64,000 nt of DNA from Rhizobium sp. JAB6 (GTDB taxonomy: Bacteria > Pseudomonadota > Alphaproteobacteria > Rhizobiales > Rhizobiaceae). Positions 53,908 to 62,618 of this stretch are shown in pieces. The notes beneath the pieces were generated by a model that saw only the letters and a list, made by a program, of their open reading frames with translations, did not search any database and was not told where the DNA came from. How positions within the stretch are numbered: position 1 is the stretch's first letter; the number at the start of each line of letters is the position of its first letter. Made by a program: the position numbers and the translations under genes. The stretch lies in assembly GCF_003024605.1 (NCBI RefSeq), contig NZ_PYJQ01000001.1:26001-90000 (forward strand). Direction: 5' to 3'.

Positions 53908-54783
53908 TCAGCGGTTCGAACCCCTCACGGACATCCGGCAATTTGGCTCCGACGCCGGGCATGGATCCCGGTGATCGGGGCTGTAGGGGCCTGGCTGGGC
54001 TGCGTTCGGCCGCGGATTGCTCTGTTGCGGCTGCGGTTGAGCCTGCTGAGGCTGAGCTTGGGGCGGTTGGTGCTGCGGTTCCGGGCGTGGACGGTTGTCC
54101 GGGCGGTTGTTATCGCGCGGGCGGTCCGGCCGGCTACCCCAGTCCTGATTGTTGTCCGGGCGCTGTCTGCCCCAATCGCCATTGCCATCCCGCTGGCCGT
54201 CCCAATCGCGGTTGCGGCCGGGGCGGCGATCCCAATTGCGGTCCTGTCCGTCATTCCAGTCCCGATTGCGATCACGACGACGATCCCAGTTGCCATCCTG
54301 ATCGTCATTCCAGTTGGAGCCGCGATCCCAGCCTGGGGAGCCACGGTCCCAGCCGCTGTCGGGGCGCCGATCGACCCACCCCGGGCCGCGGCGCCAGCGG
54401 TCGCGATCGCGGTAGAAATCGCGGCCGCGGTAATAGCGGCCCCAATAGTCGTCGAGATTGAAGACCACCGTCGGAATACCGAGGGGCCGGTAATATTGCC
54501 GGTCGACATAGATGCGGCGTGACTGATAAGTCGCCTGGATATAACGGCCTGCCACCCATCCGCGGCCGCCATAGAAGGAGACATCGCACCACGGTGTATC
54601 GTTGAGGCAACCGTTGATCTGAAGGGGCGCGCCGACGGGGATCATCGTGACAGCGGGATAGGCCGTACTTGGGCCAGACCGCATGTTGACGTTTGCCGTA
54701 GCAAAGCCTTCCGCCGCTTCCGCAATGGCGGGCAGCGCCACAAGCGCTGTCAGAAGACTCGCCGCAAGGATCTTGAATTTCAT
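53908..54783 (-). CDS. Secreted SH3-domain protein with low-complexity Asp/Arg/Trp tail
   Basis: A 291-aa exported protein. Residues 1-23 form a signal peptide. The SH3b domain (about 25-85) reads ATANVNMRSGPSTAYPAVTMIPVGAPLQI and VSFYGGRGWVAGRYIQ. Residues 120-215 are built from repeating NWDRR/RDWNDGQDR-type blocks, and the last 70 are Gln/Pro-rich. SH3b proteins often associate with peptidoglycan; the tail may bind other envelope components. Ribosome site GGGAGAG precedes the ATG. A long plus-strand frame opposite it is a codon-bias artefact. Confidence 0.85.
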   Translation of the reverse strand: MKFKILAASLLTALVALPAIAEAAEGFATANVNMRSGPSTAYPAVTMIPVGAPLQINGCLNDTPWCDVSFYGGRGWVAGRYIQATYQSRRIYVDRQYYRPLGIPTVVFNLDDYWGRYYRGRDFYRDRDRWRRGPGWVDRRPDSGWDRGSPGWDRGSNWNDDQDGNWDRRRDRNRDWNDGQDRNWDRRPGRNRDWDGQRDGNGDWGRQRPDNNQDWGSRPDRPRDNNRPDNRPRPEPQHQPPQAQPQQAQPQPQQSNPRPNAAQPGPYSPDHRDPCPASEPNCRMSVRGSNR

Positions 54784-55270
54784 AAGCTACTCTCCCTTTC
54801 GCGCACTTCGCCGCCCCGACGCGTGTCCACTGTAACGCGCCTACCCCGGCGCTCCTTCGTAGATTTGCCAATTCCGGCAAGATAAAAGCTTCCCTGCACG
54901 GGATCTGATAGGAATCTCCAGTGCCGCTTCAATCTCTGCATGTGTTGTAGACCCATCTGCATGAATACAGCTTGAACGCGTCAGTTTGAACCGAAAAGGC
55001 GTATGGCTTCCGATAAAGGCGGCAGGGCTGCTTCGAAAGCTTTTTCGGCAGAAGCGGGAAAGCGGCCTTGAAATTGCCACCTTGCCCTCTCATATAGTCT
55101 TCAGTCATGCAGCCGATGGGCGCTGGCGCGCTGGAAAGCGAGCCGTTTCGTCTGTTAATATCATGAAAGTGGCGTTAACTCTTCGTTGACCTTTCATGAT
55201 CAATCTGGTTGCAGTTCCGCCCTTGCCTTTGACCACGGATGTACTGGCACTGATGAGAAGGCGGATGGCG

Positions 55271-55297
55271 AAAGGCCGGGTCATTCCGGCCTTTTTT
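55271..55297 (+). terminator. Orphan plus-strand terminator
   Basis: AAAGGCCGG (55271-55279) pairs with CCGGCCTTT (55286-55294), followed by a six-T run (55292-55297). The upstream plus-strand sequence has no recognisable gene. Confidence 0.75.
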
Positions 55298-55373
55298 GTT
55301 TTCTGGCGATGGCGTGTTCCTGCGGAAGCGGTGCGCGCCATTTTCATTTTCGCCATTTTCTTGAGCACAAAAG

Positions 55374-55402
55374 AAAACCGCCGCAAATTCTGCGGCGGTT
55401 TT
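55374..55402 (-). terminator. Terminator of the nodT-type gene
   Basis: AAAACCGCCGCA (55374-55385) pairs with TGCGGCGGTTTT (55391-55402); the minus strand continues T-rich. Confidence 0.85.
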
Positions 55403-55446
55403 CAAGTTCAAGCGGCAAGGCCGGGCATAACGCCGGGGCAATATGC

Positions 55447-56916
55447 TTAGTTCGCCTTCTTGGCTGCAACCTTGATGATCTCGGCTTTCCCCCTGGTCGG
55501 TCCAGCGGCCACGATCGCCTTATCGGCTGGGACATAGCCTGCGCCGATGTTGACGTTCAGCGAGATGTAGTCGATAGCGCTCTGCTGAATGGCTTGTGCC
55601 AGGCTTTGCTGGGCAGCGGTCACGTTGCGCTGTGCGTCGAGAACGTCGAGCAGCGAGGATGCACCGTCCTTGTAGCTTGCCGTCGAGAGCTGCAGGGCTT
55701 CCTGGTAGGATTTGACCTGAGCCTGCAACGCAGCCACCGTCTGTGCGTCACGGGCGACTGCCGAGAGAGCGTTTTCGACGTCTTCGATCGCCGAGCGAAC
55801 CTTCTGCTGCCAGACGATATATTGTTCGCGGCTTGCCGATTCAGCGTTCTTGACGCCGGCGCGCAGGGCACCGCCATCGAAGATCGGCAGGTTCAGCGAA
55901 GGGCCGAAGGACCAGGTGGTGAGGCCGCCGCTTGCAGCGGAGGTATGGATATAGGTCGGCGAAATCGAGCCGCTCAGCGTGATCGACGGAAGGAGCTTGG
56001 CTTCTGCTACGCCGATCTCGGCTGTGGCGGCTGCAAGCTGGCGCTCTGCGACGCGAATATCGGGACGGTTGCGGATGAGGTCGGCCGGAACGCCGGTGCG
56101 GACGCTGCCGCGGAAGATCGGCTGTCTGCCGTTGCCCTGCATCTGCGCGATGATCGTCGAAGAAGGAACGTTGAGCAGCGTCGCGATGTGGTGAACCTGC
56201 TGGCGATATTGAATCTCGTAGCCAGGTACCAGCGCCAGCGTCTGGTTGACGAGGCCTTCGGCCTGCACCACGTCGAGGCGGGAAGCCGCGCCGGCTTCGA
56301 GCTGGAACTTGGTCAGCGAAAGAGTATCGCGCCGCGACTTCAGGTTTTCCTGCGCGATCGAGATGAGCCGCTGGTAATAGCGGGCATTGACATAGCTGTT
56401 GGCGAGATCCTGCAAATATGTCAGGCGTGCAACGTCGACACTGGAATAGGCGGCGTCGAGCGAAGCATTGGCGCTTTCCGTGGCGCGGCGATACTGGCCC
56501 CAGAGGTCGAGCAGCCAGGAGGCCGAAGCAGTGCCCGTCGTTGTATTCCGTCGGCCACTGGAATTGGATACTCTCGAGCCGCCCTTCTGGCCGCTGGTCG
56601 TATTGTCACCCAACACGGTGAGGCTCGGGAGACCGCCTGCACCTGCCGTGACGACGGCAGCTTCCGCCTGGTTGATGCGTTCCAGCGACTGCTGAATGTT
56701 CAAGTTCTGGGCCAGTCCTTGTGCGGCGAAGGCATTCAGCTTGGCGTCGCCGAAAGCGGTCCACCATTGCGAGCCGGCGATATCGCCGTTCGCCTTCGTA
56801 CCACCCTCCGAGAATTTGGCCGGGAGAGGCATTTCCGGTGGCTTATGGTCTGGGCCGCTGACGCAACCTGCCAAAACAAGCAGCAGGGCGGGGGCGGCAG
56901 TACGAATGGAAACCAT
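55447..56916 (-). CDS. NodT-type outer-membrane efflux lipoprotein (TolC family)
   Basis: A 489-aa OMF-family protein of the NodT/RND outer-membrane factor type. The lipobox LVLAGC near residue 18 predicts a lipid-anchored N-terminus. Two TolC repeats follow: WWTAFGDAKLNAFAAQGLAQNLNIQQSLERINQAEA and RPDIRVAERQLAAATAEIGVAEAKLLPSITLSG, the coiled-coil and barrel segments. No RND pump or adaptor gene is adjacent, so it probably works with a pump elsewhere. Start 56916 (MVSIRTAAP) is preferred; a codon 15 bp upstream (56931) is the alternative. Confidence 0.9.
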   Translation of the reverse strand: MVSIRTAAPALLLVLAGCVSGPDHKPPEMPLPAKFSEGGTKANGDIAGSQWWTAFGDAKLNAFAAQGLAQNLNIQQSLERINQAEAAVVTAGAGGLPSLTVLGDNTTSGQKGGSRVSNSSGRRNTTTGTASASWLLDLWGQYRRATESANASLDAAYSSVDVARLTYLQDLANSYVNARYYQRLISIAQENLKSRRDTLSLTKFQLEAGAASRLDVVQAEGLVNQTLALVPGYEIQYRQQVHHIATLLNVPSSTIIAQMQGNGRQPIFRGSVRTGVPADLIRNRPDIRVAERQLAAATAEIGVAEAKLLPSITLSGSISPTYIHTSAASGGLTTWSFGPSLNLPIFDGGALRAGVKNAESASREQYIVWQQKVRSAIEDVENALSAVARDAQTVAALQAQVKSYQEALQLSTASYKDGASSLLDVLDAQRNVTAAQQSLAQAIQQSAIDYISLNVNIGAGYVPADKAIVAAGPTRGKAEIIKVAAKKAN

Positions 56917-57252
56917 CACATTGTCCCACAATTCAATTTACTGATCAGTGTTTTTCGGGATCGGCTTGATCCCATATGCCGGCGCTCCAGTCTTACGCAA
57001 CACAAACAACGACCCGAAGCAGTCGGCGTCAATCTAGCAATGAGTTTTGCAATAGCACAGTGGCTTTTACGAATTCTCGGCTGCGAACATATGTGGGATC
57101 GGCCGAAATATCAGCTTGCCGGTAAAAAAAATCTGAAGTGTTGCAAAAAACATACCCTCACATCCGCAATCAAGGGATGTGAATAGCGCAAAACTCCATC
57201 TCCACCGCAACTTACGGGAAGTTGCAGCGTGCCGATTTAGCAAAACGACCGT
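56917..57252. other. Intergenic region upstream of the nodT-type gene, with dyads
   Basis: This 336-bp stretch contains two inverted repeats close to the nodT start: ACTGATCAGT (56940-56949) and GGGATC-N5-GATCCC (56957-56973). Both are suitable repressor sites. Nothing recognisable lies in the rest. Confidence 0.4.
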
Positions 57253-58221
57253 TCAGACGGTCTCCGAAGGGAAATAGCGGGCGAGGCTTGCGCGAACCCG
57301 GTCACGCGGTGTTGCGCCGCGATCGTCAGGCAGGAAAGACGTACCTGTGATCGCCTCGAAGGCGCGGACATAGACCTTGGACGTCTGTTCGACAAGCTCG
57401 CTTGGGATATCCGGAATCTCATCCTTGTAGGGATCGCAGCGCTCCGTAACCCAGGCGCGCACGAAGTCCTTGTCAAAGCTTTCCGGGCGCATGCCCTTTT
57501 CGAAGCGCTCCTGATAGCTGTCGGCCAGCCAATAGCGGCTGCTGTCGGGCGTGTGGATCTCGTCGGCGAGAATGATGGTGCCGTTGTCGTCGGTCCCGAA
57601 TTCATATTTGGTATCGACGAGGATCAGCCCCCGCTTGCGGGCGATTTCCTGCCCCCGTGCGAACAGGGCAAGGGCGTAGTCCGATAGCGTCTGCCATTGG
57701 TCTTGCGTCAGAAGCCCACCCTCCACGATCTGCTTCGGCGTCAGCGGCTCGTCGTGACCGCCGTCGAATTCCTTGCTCGTCGGCGTGATGATCGGCTTCG
57801 GCAGGATCTGGTTGTCGCGCATGCCGTCGGGCAGCGCGATCCCGTACATCTCGCGCTGACCCTTCTTGTAGAGCGTCAGGATCGAGGTGCCTGTGGTGCC
57901 GGCAAGATAGCCGCGAACGACGACCTCGACGGGCAGGATATTCAGCCGCTTGCCGACGACCACGTTCGGGTCGGGGTAGTTGATCACGTGGTTGGGGCAG
58001 ATGTCGCGCGTCTGCTCGAACCAGTAGCGGGCGGTCTGCGTCAGCACCTGACCCTTGTAGGGAATGCAGGTGAGGATGCGGTCGAAGGCGCTCAAACGGT
58101 CGGTGCTGATGATGATGCGGCTGCCGTCGGGCAGATCGTAATTCTCGCGCACCTTACCGCGATAGTAGTTGGGCAATTCCGGAAAATGGGCTTCGGAGAG
58201 AATTCGCAACGTGTCCACCAA
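57253..58221 (-). CDS. purC: Phosphoribosylaminoimidazole-succinocarboxamide synthase (SAICAR synthetase)
   Basis: PurC (322 aa) joins CAIR and aspartate with ATP in purine synthesis. [29 protein letters not shown] near residues 22-50 is the family N-terminal signature, [12 protein letters not shown] lies near 103, and [12 protein letters not shown]...[15 protein letters not shown] is the C-terminal signature. The length (about 300+) marks the longer PurC subtype. Rhizobia often have a second PurC in the pur operon; this copy lies beside a phosphoribosyltransferase, so a salvage or paralogous role is possible. Confidence 0.92.
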   Translation of the reverse strand: MVDTLRILSEAHFPELPNYYRGKVRENYDLPDGSRIIISTDRLSAFDRILTCIPYKGQVLTQTARYWFEQTRDICPNHVINYPDPNVVVGKRLNILPVEVVVRGYLAGTTGTSILTLYKKGQREMYGIALPDGMRDNQILPKPIITPTSKEFDGGHDEPLTPKQIVEGGLLTQDQWQTLSDYALALFARGQEIARKRGLILVDTKYEFGTDDNGTIILADEIHTPDSSRYWLADSYQERFEKGMRPESFDKDFVRAWVTERCDPYKDEIPDIPSELVEQTSKVYVRAFEAITGTSFLPDDRGATPRDRVRASLARYFPSETV

Positions 58222-58353
58222 CAGGCTCGCGCATCCGCCCGACGGATGCTTCTTGAGCGGACCCTTAGCCTATTGCGGCCAGAAGCGGAACGGTTTTCAC
58301 ATATATAATATGCAATTTGCTTTCCACCGCATGGCTGTAACGGCAAAATGCGG

Positions 58354-59037
58354 TCAGCTCGGTCGGGAACGCCAGCCGCTTCCGCTCCATTCGAGAATAG
58401 GCGTCGAAAACACGCCGATGATTTTTTCGCTCCATCGCTTGTCGCCCAGATCGACACGATCCCGCCACCGATCTGATTGCAGCATCGCCGCACCGATCAC
58501 GACAGGCTCGATGCCGCAAGACATCAAAAGAGAAAGTCCTGCAACGATCGAGGCGCCGCTGGAGATCACGTCATCGATCAGCGCGACGCGCTTTCCTTCC
58601 AGCAGCGGCAGCATGCGCGGGTCTATGTAAAGACGCTTCTCCTGGTCCGGCGTGGTGATGGAGGAGAGTGGGATCGACAGCTCCTCGCGATACCAGAACT
58701 TACGCGATGTTCCGAGCGGCACGTAGCGAGCATGGCCGAGTGCGCGGGCCACTCCCGCCGCCAGAGTGAGACCGAGAGTCGGCAATCCGGCCACGACATC
58801 GATATCATGTGCTGCCATTCGTTTCGCAAGCGTCTCCGCGAGAGCGTCCAGTACGGTGAAGCTCGCCTGATTGACGATCAGCGATGCGAGCGCGTGTCCG
58901 CCATCTGGGAGCACGCGGATCGGCAGTTGCAATTGCCGCCCGTCCGGCAGGTCGGCTACATGGAAATCCGTACGCTCCGCCACTGGGTCGAAGGTGCCGG
59001 GTGCATGCAGTTCCTGCCAAAAGTCGTGAGGTTGCAT
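58354..59037 (-). CDS. PRPP-dependent phosphoribosyltransferase family protein
   Basis: A 227-aa type I PRTase-fold protein. The PRPP motif VALIDDVISSGASIVAGL (about 145-162) has the two acidic residues and the SGxS turn. DVVAGLPTLGLTLAAGVARALGH is the flexible loop and KFWYREELSIPLSS the hood-like segment. It may use orotate, adenine or xanthine/guanine; the family cannot be told from motifs alone. It lies 133 bp upstream of purC in the same direction, which suggests a purine link. Confidence 0.8.
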   Translation of the reverse strand: MQPHDFWQELHAPGTFDPVAERTDFHVADLPDGRQLQLPIRVLPDGGHALASLIVNQASFTVLDALAETLAKRMAAHDIDVVAGLPTLGLTLAAGVARALGHARYVPLGTSRKFWYREELSIPLSSITTPDQEKRLYIDPRMLPLLEGKRVALIDDVISSGASIVAGLSLLMSCGIEPVVIGAAMLQSDRWRDRVDLGDKRWSEKIIGVFSTPILEWSGSGWRSRPS

Positions 59038-59050
59038 CGCACTCAGCCCT

Positions 59051-59851
59051 CTATCGATTGACTTTCGTTCCGGCGCGCCGGTGCAAGCTCAGAATTTCGG
59101 CCTCGGTCAAGGCACGCACGCCGCCCTTCGGCAGATCGCCCAGTGCGATATCGCCAAAGGCAACGCGCACGAGCCGCAGGCATTCGATGCCAAGCGCCTC
59201 CAGCATGCGCCGGATCTGGCGATTGCGCCCCTCCTTCAGTTCCACCTCGATCCAGCTGTTGCGGTCGCCGCTGCGCAGCAGCCGGGCGGAGCTTGCGGTC
59301 AAGAGTTCACCGTCGTCGACGATGCCACGCTCCATGCGCGCCAGCTGTTCCGGGTCCATGATGCGGTCGACCTGCACATGATAGGCCTTGCCAACATGGC
59401 TGACGGGATCGAGCAGGGCCTGCGCCAGTACCGTGTCATTGGTGAAGAGCAGCAATCCCTCGCTCGCCTTGTCCAGGCGGCCGACGGGCGCGAGATGGCG
59501 GGCATCGATCTCCCGCAGGCAATCATAAACAGTCGGCCGTCCTTCGGGATCGTCGCGCGTCGTCACCAACCCGCGCGGTTTGTTCAGCATGAAATAGAGC
59601 TTCTTCTCGGCTGATATTTCCATGCCGTCGACCGCGAATTTCGAATGTTCCAAATCGACCCAGGTCGCGGGATCGGAAACTCTGCGGCCGTCGACGGTCA
59701 CGCGGCCGGCCGCGATCAGCGCCTCCGCCTGGGTGCGGGAGCAATAGCCAAGCTTGGAAAGCGCCCGCGGCAACGTCACGCGTTTGCCTTCCGGTTCCTG
59801 GGTGTGCCTTGCCGCCTTGCCGGATCTCTGCGGTGATTGCCTTTGGCTCAA
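59051..59851 (-). CDS. RluB/RsuA-family pseudouridine synthase
   Basis: About 266 aa. The S4 RNA-binding domain (about 35-85) includes ALSKLGYCSRTQAEALIAAGRVTVDGRRV. The catalytic domain has the RsuA/RluB motif HLAPVGRLDKASEGLLLFTND (catalytic Asp in GRLD) and EGRNRQIRRMLEALG near the end. It modifies a uridine in 23S or 16S rRNA; RluB (2605) is likely but not proven. TTG 59851 with GAGGCAGGACGG upstream gives the normal family length; the frame remains open to 60232 with no good ribosome site. It lies 14 bp before the PRTase gene. Confidence 0.87.
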   Translation of the reverse strand: MSQRQSPQRSGKAARHTQEPEGKRVTLPRALSKLGYCSRTQAEALIAAGRVTVDGRRVSDPATWVDLEHSKFAVDGMEISAEKKLYFMLNKPRGLVTTRDDPEGRPTVYDCLREIDARHLAPVGRLDKASEGLLLFTNDTVLAQALLDPVSHVGKAYHVQVDRIMDPEQLARMERGIVDDGELLTASSARLLRSGDRNSWIEVELKEGRNRQIRRMLEALGIECLRLVRVAFGDIALGDLPKGGVRALTEAEILSLHRRAGTKVNR

Positions 59852-59990
59852 CCGTCCTGCCTCATGCGCGTGTTTTCCTGACCCGACATTCCCGTCGGTG
59901 AAGCTCAATCCTTTCGCACAGCGGCGAATAGGACGCAAACCCGCATTGTCGAAAAGAGGCTGAAGGATGGGCTGTTTGAAAAAAAGCAGA

Positions 59991-60022
59991 CAGGGCTCGC
60001 ATTTCACGGGATGCGAGCCCTG
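59991..60022 (-). terminator. Orphan terminator-like hairpin
   Basis: CAGGGCTCGCAT (59991-60002) pairs perfectly with ATGCGAGCCCTG (60011-60022). The minus strand continues CTGCTTTTTTT. It lies in the rluB-type gene leader, so it may be an attenuator or the end of a small RNA. Confidence 0.6.
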
Positions 60023-60152
60023 TCGCGGACCGGAGCGGGCGATGGGGTCGGGTCGACGGCAAGGAAGCTGCCGACATCCGCTCCGGAGGGATCCGGTTGA
60101 GAAGAAACTGCATTGCGTCTTTTGCTGGGATTTTTCAAGAAACGGGAAATTT

Positions 60153-60167
60153 GTTACAGTTTGTAAC
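60153..60167. promoter_or_regulatory. Candidate response-regulator operator
   Basis: GTTACA-GTT-TGTAAC is a perfect 6-bp inverted repeat 53 bp upstream of the OmpR-family gene. Such boxes are typical autoregulatory sites for this class; inferred. Confidence 0.45.
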
Positions 60168-60219
60168 GCCGGTCGTTTCCCTGTTGCCAACACCGCCTCT
60201 CGCCCCGCATGGAAGAGCC

Positions 60220-60939
60220 ATGGTTTCCGCATCGCTGCTTCTGGTCGAAGACGACCGCGAGATTAGGGCGCTCCTGGAGGAGTTCCTGAGCCGCGAAGGT
60301 TTTTCAGTTCAGGCCGCCGACAGTGCGGCGGCGATGGACCGCATTCTGTCCAAGGGCTTTCCGGATCTGATCATTCTCGATCTGATGCTGCCGGGGGAGG
60401 ACGGCCTCTCGGCATGCCGCCGCATCCGCACCCGCAGCAAGGTGCCTATCCTGATGCTGACGGCCAAGACCGAAGATATCGATCGCATTCTCGGCCTAGA
60501 AATGGGCGCCGACGATTATCTCGGCAAGCCTTTCAATCCGCGCGAACTCCTGGCGCGCATCCGCGCCATTCTCCGTCGCTCCGGGCCGGAGCGGCCGGAA
60601 GATGCCGGCATCCCGTCGCGGCGCAAGAGCTTCGCAGGGCTGACCGTCGATCTCGACGGTCGCTTGATCGAGATGGATGGCGAGCGCGTCGTACATCTGA
60701 CGACGGCCGAGTTCGATCTGCTGGTCTGTTTCCTCGAAAGACCGCGCCGCGTGCTGTCGCGCGAGCAATTGCTCGACTGGACGCGCGGCCGTGGCGCCGA
60801 TCCCTTCGATCGCACCATTGACGTCACGGTCTCCCGCCTGCGCACCAAGCTCGGCCATTGCCTGCCCGATGGTGCTCAGGTCATCACCACCGTGCGTAAT
60901 GCCGGCTATCTCCTCACAATGGACGTGAAGGATGTTTGA
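60220..60939 (+). CDS. OmpR-family response regulator
   Basis: A 239-aa two-component regulator. The receiver domain has the acidic pair Asp11/Asp12, phosphoacceptor Asp54 in ILDLMLPG and Lys103 in LGKPF. The C-terminal winged helix spans about 140-235, with HLTTAEFDLLVCFLERPRRVLSREQLL and TIDVTVSRLRTKLG. ATG 60220 (MVSASLLLVEDD) has GGAAGAG upstream; the longer frame to 60097 is leader. The histidine kinase starts 4 bp after the stop, so they form one operon. Confidence 0.93.
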   Translation: MVSASLLLVEDDREIRALLEEFLSREGFSVQAADSAAAMDRILSKGFPDLIILDLMLPGEDGLSACRRIRTRSKVPILMLTAKTEDIDRILGLEMGADDYLGKPFNPRELLARIRAILRRSGPERPEDAGIPSRRKSFAGLTVDLDGRLIEMDGERVVHLTTAEFDLLVCFLERPRRVLSREQLLDWTRGRGADPFDRTIDVTVSRLRTKLGHCLPDGAQVITTVRNAGYLLTMDVKDV

Positions 60940-60942
60940 ACC

Positions 60943-62295
60943 ATGCTGAAACTCGGTCTGGTGGCCCGCATCATCATGATCGTCGCCGTGGCGCTGTTCA
61001 TCATTCAGCTTGCCGCCTTTGCGGCCGCGCAGCTGAAGCCGGATACGCCGTTCAATCCGGAATTGTCGCCCGCCAAACAGGTGAAGACCGCGATCCGTCT
61101 TCTCGATGCCATTCCGCCCGAGGCGCAGCAGGCGGCCGTGCGGGCGCTGAATGCCAATGGCCTGGCGATCCGTCTGGCTGATCCGCCGGCGCCGGGCCGG
61201 AAGGAGGAGGCGGCTAATCTGACGCTTACCGACAAGCTCGCCCGCGAGTTTGCGGCAATCGCGCTCGGCAACCGCTATTTCAGCATGCGCTCGCTTTCCG
61301 AAAAGCCGCAGGGCTGGTTCTCCGTCGGTGCACCGGACAGGATCGTGGAAGTGTCGATCGGAATTGCCGGCGGCAAGATCGCTGTCTTCAACCTGCCCGA
61401 CACGCCGACGGTGCGATTGAACGGCATTCCCATCGGCCTCATTGCCGGCATTCTCGGCATGTTGGTCGCCGTCATCGCCATCGCCGCCGTCGCGCGGGAA
61501 ACCCGGCCCCTGACGCGCCTGTCGCGCACCGTCAACGCCATCGGCAATGGCCTGCAGCCGGTTCATATTCCGGAAAGGGGCGCCTGCGAACTGCGCATGC
61601 TGATCAAGGCGATCAACGCCATGCAATTGCGCATTGCCGCGCTCGTCGGCAACCGCACCCTCATCCTCGGAGCGATCTCACACGATCTGAGGACCTACCT
61701 CACTCGTTTCCGTCTGCGCATGGAAATGATGCCGGAAACGCCCCACCGCGAGCGGGCGATCGCCGACGTCGAGGCCATGCAGCGGCTGGTGGAGGATGCG
61801 CTTGGCTTTGCCCGCAGCACCGTCGTCTCGGACGGCAAGACGATTGTCGATCTCGACGCGGCAATTCGGGGTCACCTCGCCGAGCGGCAGGACGGGCAGG
61901 GCCTGGTGGGTTTCATGCCAATCGGGCAGCCGATTGCCGTCGCGATGACGGAGACCGCTCTCGTACGAGTGCTTGACAATCTCATGGACAATGCGCTGCG
62001 CTATGGGGGCCGGGCCGATATTGCCGTCGAGCGCCGTGGCGATCACGGCGCCATCGTCGTTGGAGATCGCGGACCGGGCATTCCCGCGGAGCGGCGCAAG
62101 GAAGTCCTCGAACCCTTCGTGCGGCTGGAGGAATCACGCAACCGCGATCTCGGAGGCAGCGGGCTTGGCTTGGCGATCGTCCGCCAGATTCTCGATGCGC
62201 ATGGCGGCACGCTCTGTCTGGAAGATCGCGAAGGAGGCGGATTGAACGCCGTTGTCCTCTTGCCGCCGACGGTGATGGAAAGAAAAGCAGCTTGA
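60943..62295 (+). CDS. EnvZ-type sensor histidine kinase
   Basis: A 450-aa membrane sensor. Transmembrane helices at about 8-30 and 163-184 bracket a periplasmic sensor region (31-160). A HAMP linker (about 185-235) leads to the phospho-accepting His247 in AISHDLRTYLTRF. The ATPase domain has the N box DNLMDNALRYGG, GDRGPGIP and GGSGLGLAIV. It should phosphorylate the adjacent OmpR-type regulator. The signal is unknown. It is followed by an IS element about 80 bp later. Confidence 0.92.
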   Translation: MLKLGLVARIIMIVAVALFIIQLAAFAAAQLKPDTPFNPELSPAKQVKTAIRLLDAIPPEAQQAAVRALNANGLAIRLADPPAPGRKEEAANLTLTDKLAREFAAIALGNRYFSMRSLSEKPQGWFSVGAPDRIVEVSIGIAGGKIAVFNLPDTPTVRLNGIPIGLIAGILGMLVAVIAIAAVARETRPLTRLSRTVNAIGNGLQPVHIPERGACELRMLIKAINAMQLRIAALVGNRTLILGAISHDLRTYLTRFRLRMEMMPETPHRERAIADVEAMQRLVEDALGFARSTVVSDGKTIVDLDAAIRGHLAERQDGQGLVGFMPIGQPIAVAMTETALVRVLDNLMDNALRYGGRADIAVERRGDHGAIVVGDRGPGIPAERRKEVLEPFVRLEESRNRDLGGSGLGLAIVRQILDAHGGTLCLEDREGGGLNAVVLLPPTVMERKAA

Positions 62296-62386
62296 AATCG
62301 GTGCGCCCATCAGCCAATCGCACGGGTGCGCGATCGCCTCTTTGCCTGGAGCGACCTGTTCAATGGCATGTATGGACGGCCTCCGC

Positions 62387-62618
62387 GTGGCAAGGGGCAA
62401 GTTGGTGTTTCTGACGGATTGGTCGGGTGCAGGCATGTATTCGGCCTTTGAATGCGACGTGTTCATGCCGCTGGCCCTGATGTAGTCCGCGGATCGGATC
62501 CCAGACAGGTCAACGCGCTTTCAAGCGGCACCCACTGATCGGGTTTGTCCGACCCCGGCTCGACCGTTCGCCATCACGCCATCAGCACCTCACCAGTTTC
62601 TGCATCCTCTGTGAGCAT
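62387..62618 (-). ncRNA. Candidate bridge (seeker) RNA region of the IS element
   Basis: The 232 bp between the transposase stop and the left inverted repeat contain no gene. They include small dyads such as CGCTTTCAAGCG (62518-62529). In IS110-family elements the long non-coding end encodes a structured RNA with target- and donor-binding loops, and in the IS1111 group it lies on the 3' side. Assignment to an RNA is inferred from position only; exact ends are unknown. Confidence 0.4.

Larger units (their letters stand above)
54784..55446. other. Intergenic region with an orphan terminator and possible small RNA
   Basis: No protein gene is recognisable in these 663 bp. A strong plus-strand terminator lies at 55271-55297, although no plus-strand gene precedes it. 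A TTGACC box near 55188 upstream could start a small transcript ending there. The nodT terminator lies at 55374-55402. Confidence 0.5.
59852..60219. other. Divergent control region with an orphan minus-strand hairpin and a dyad
   Basis: This 368-bp region separates the rluB-type gene from the OmpR-type gene. It holds the hairpin at 59991-60022 (12-bp arms, CAGGGCTCGCAT with ATGCGAGCCCTG) and the dyad at 60153-60167. On the minus strand the hairpin is followed within a few bases by a seven-T run, yet no gene precedes it. Confidence 0.5.

Noticed and set aside
55186..57186. Long plus-strand frame opposite the nodT-type gene
   Set aside because: No motifs; the minus-strand lipoprotein is clear.
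62360..62490. Small plus-strand frame crossing the left IS repeat (peptide with LTDWSGAGMYSAFE)
   Set aside because: No family recognised, no ribosome site, and it would run across the probable IS boundary.
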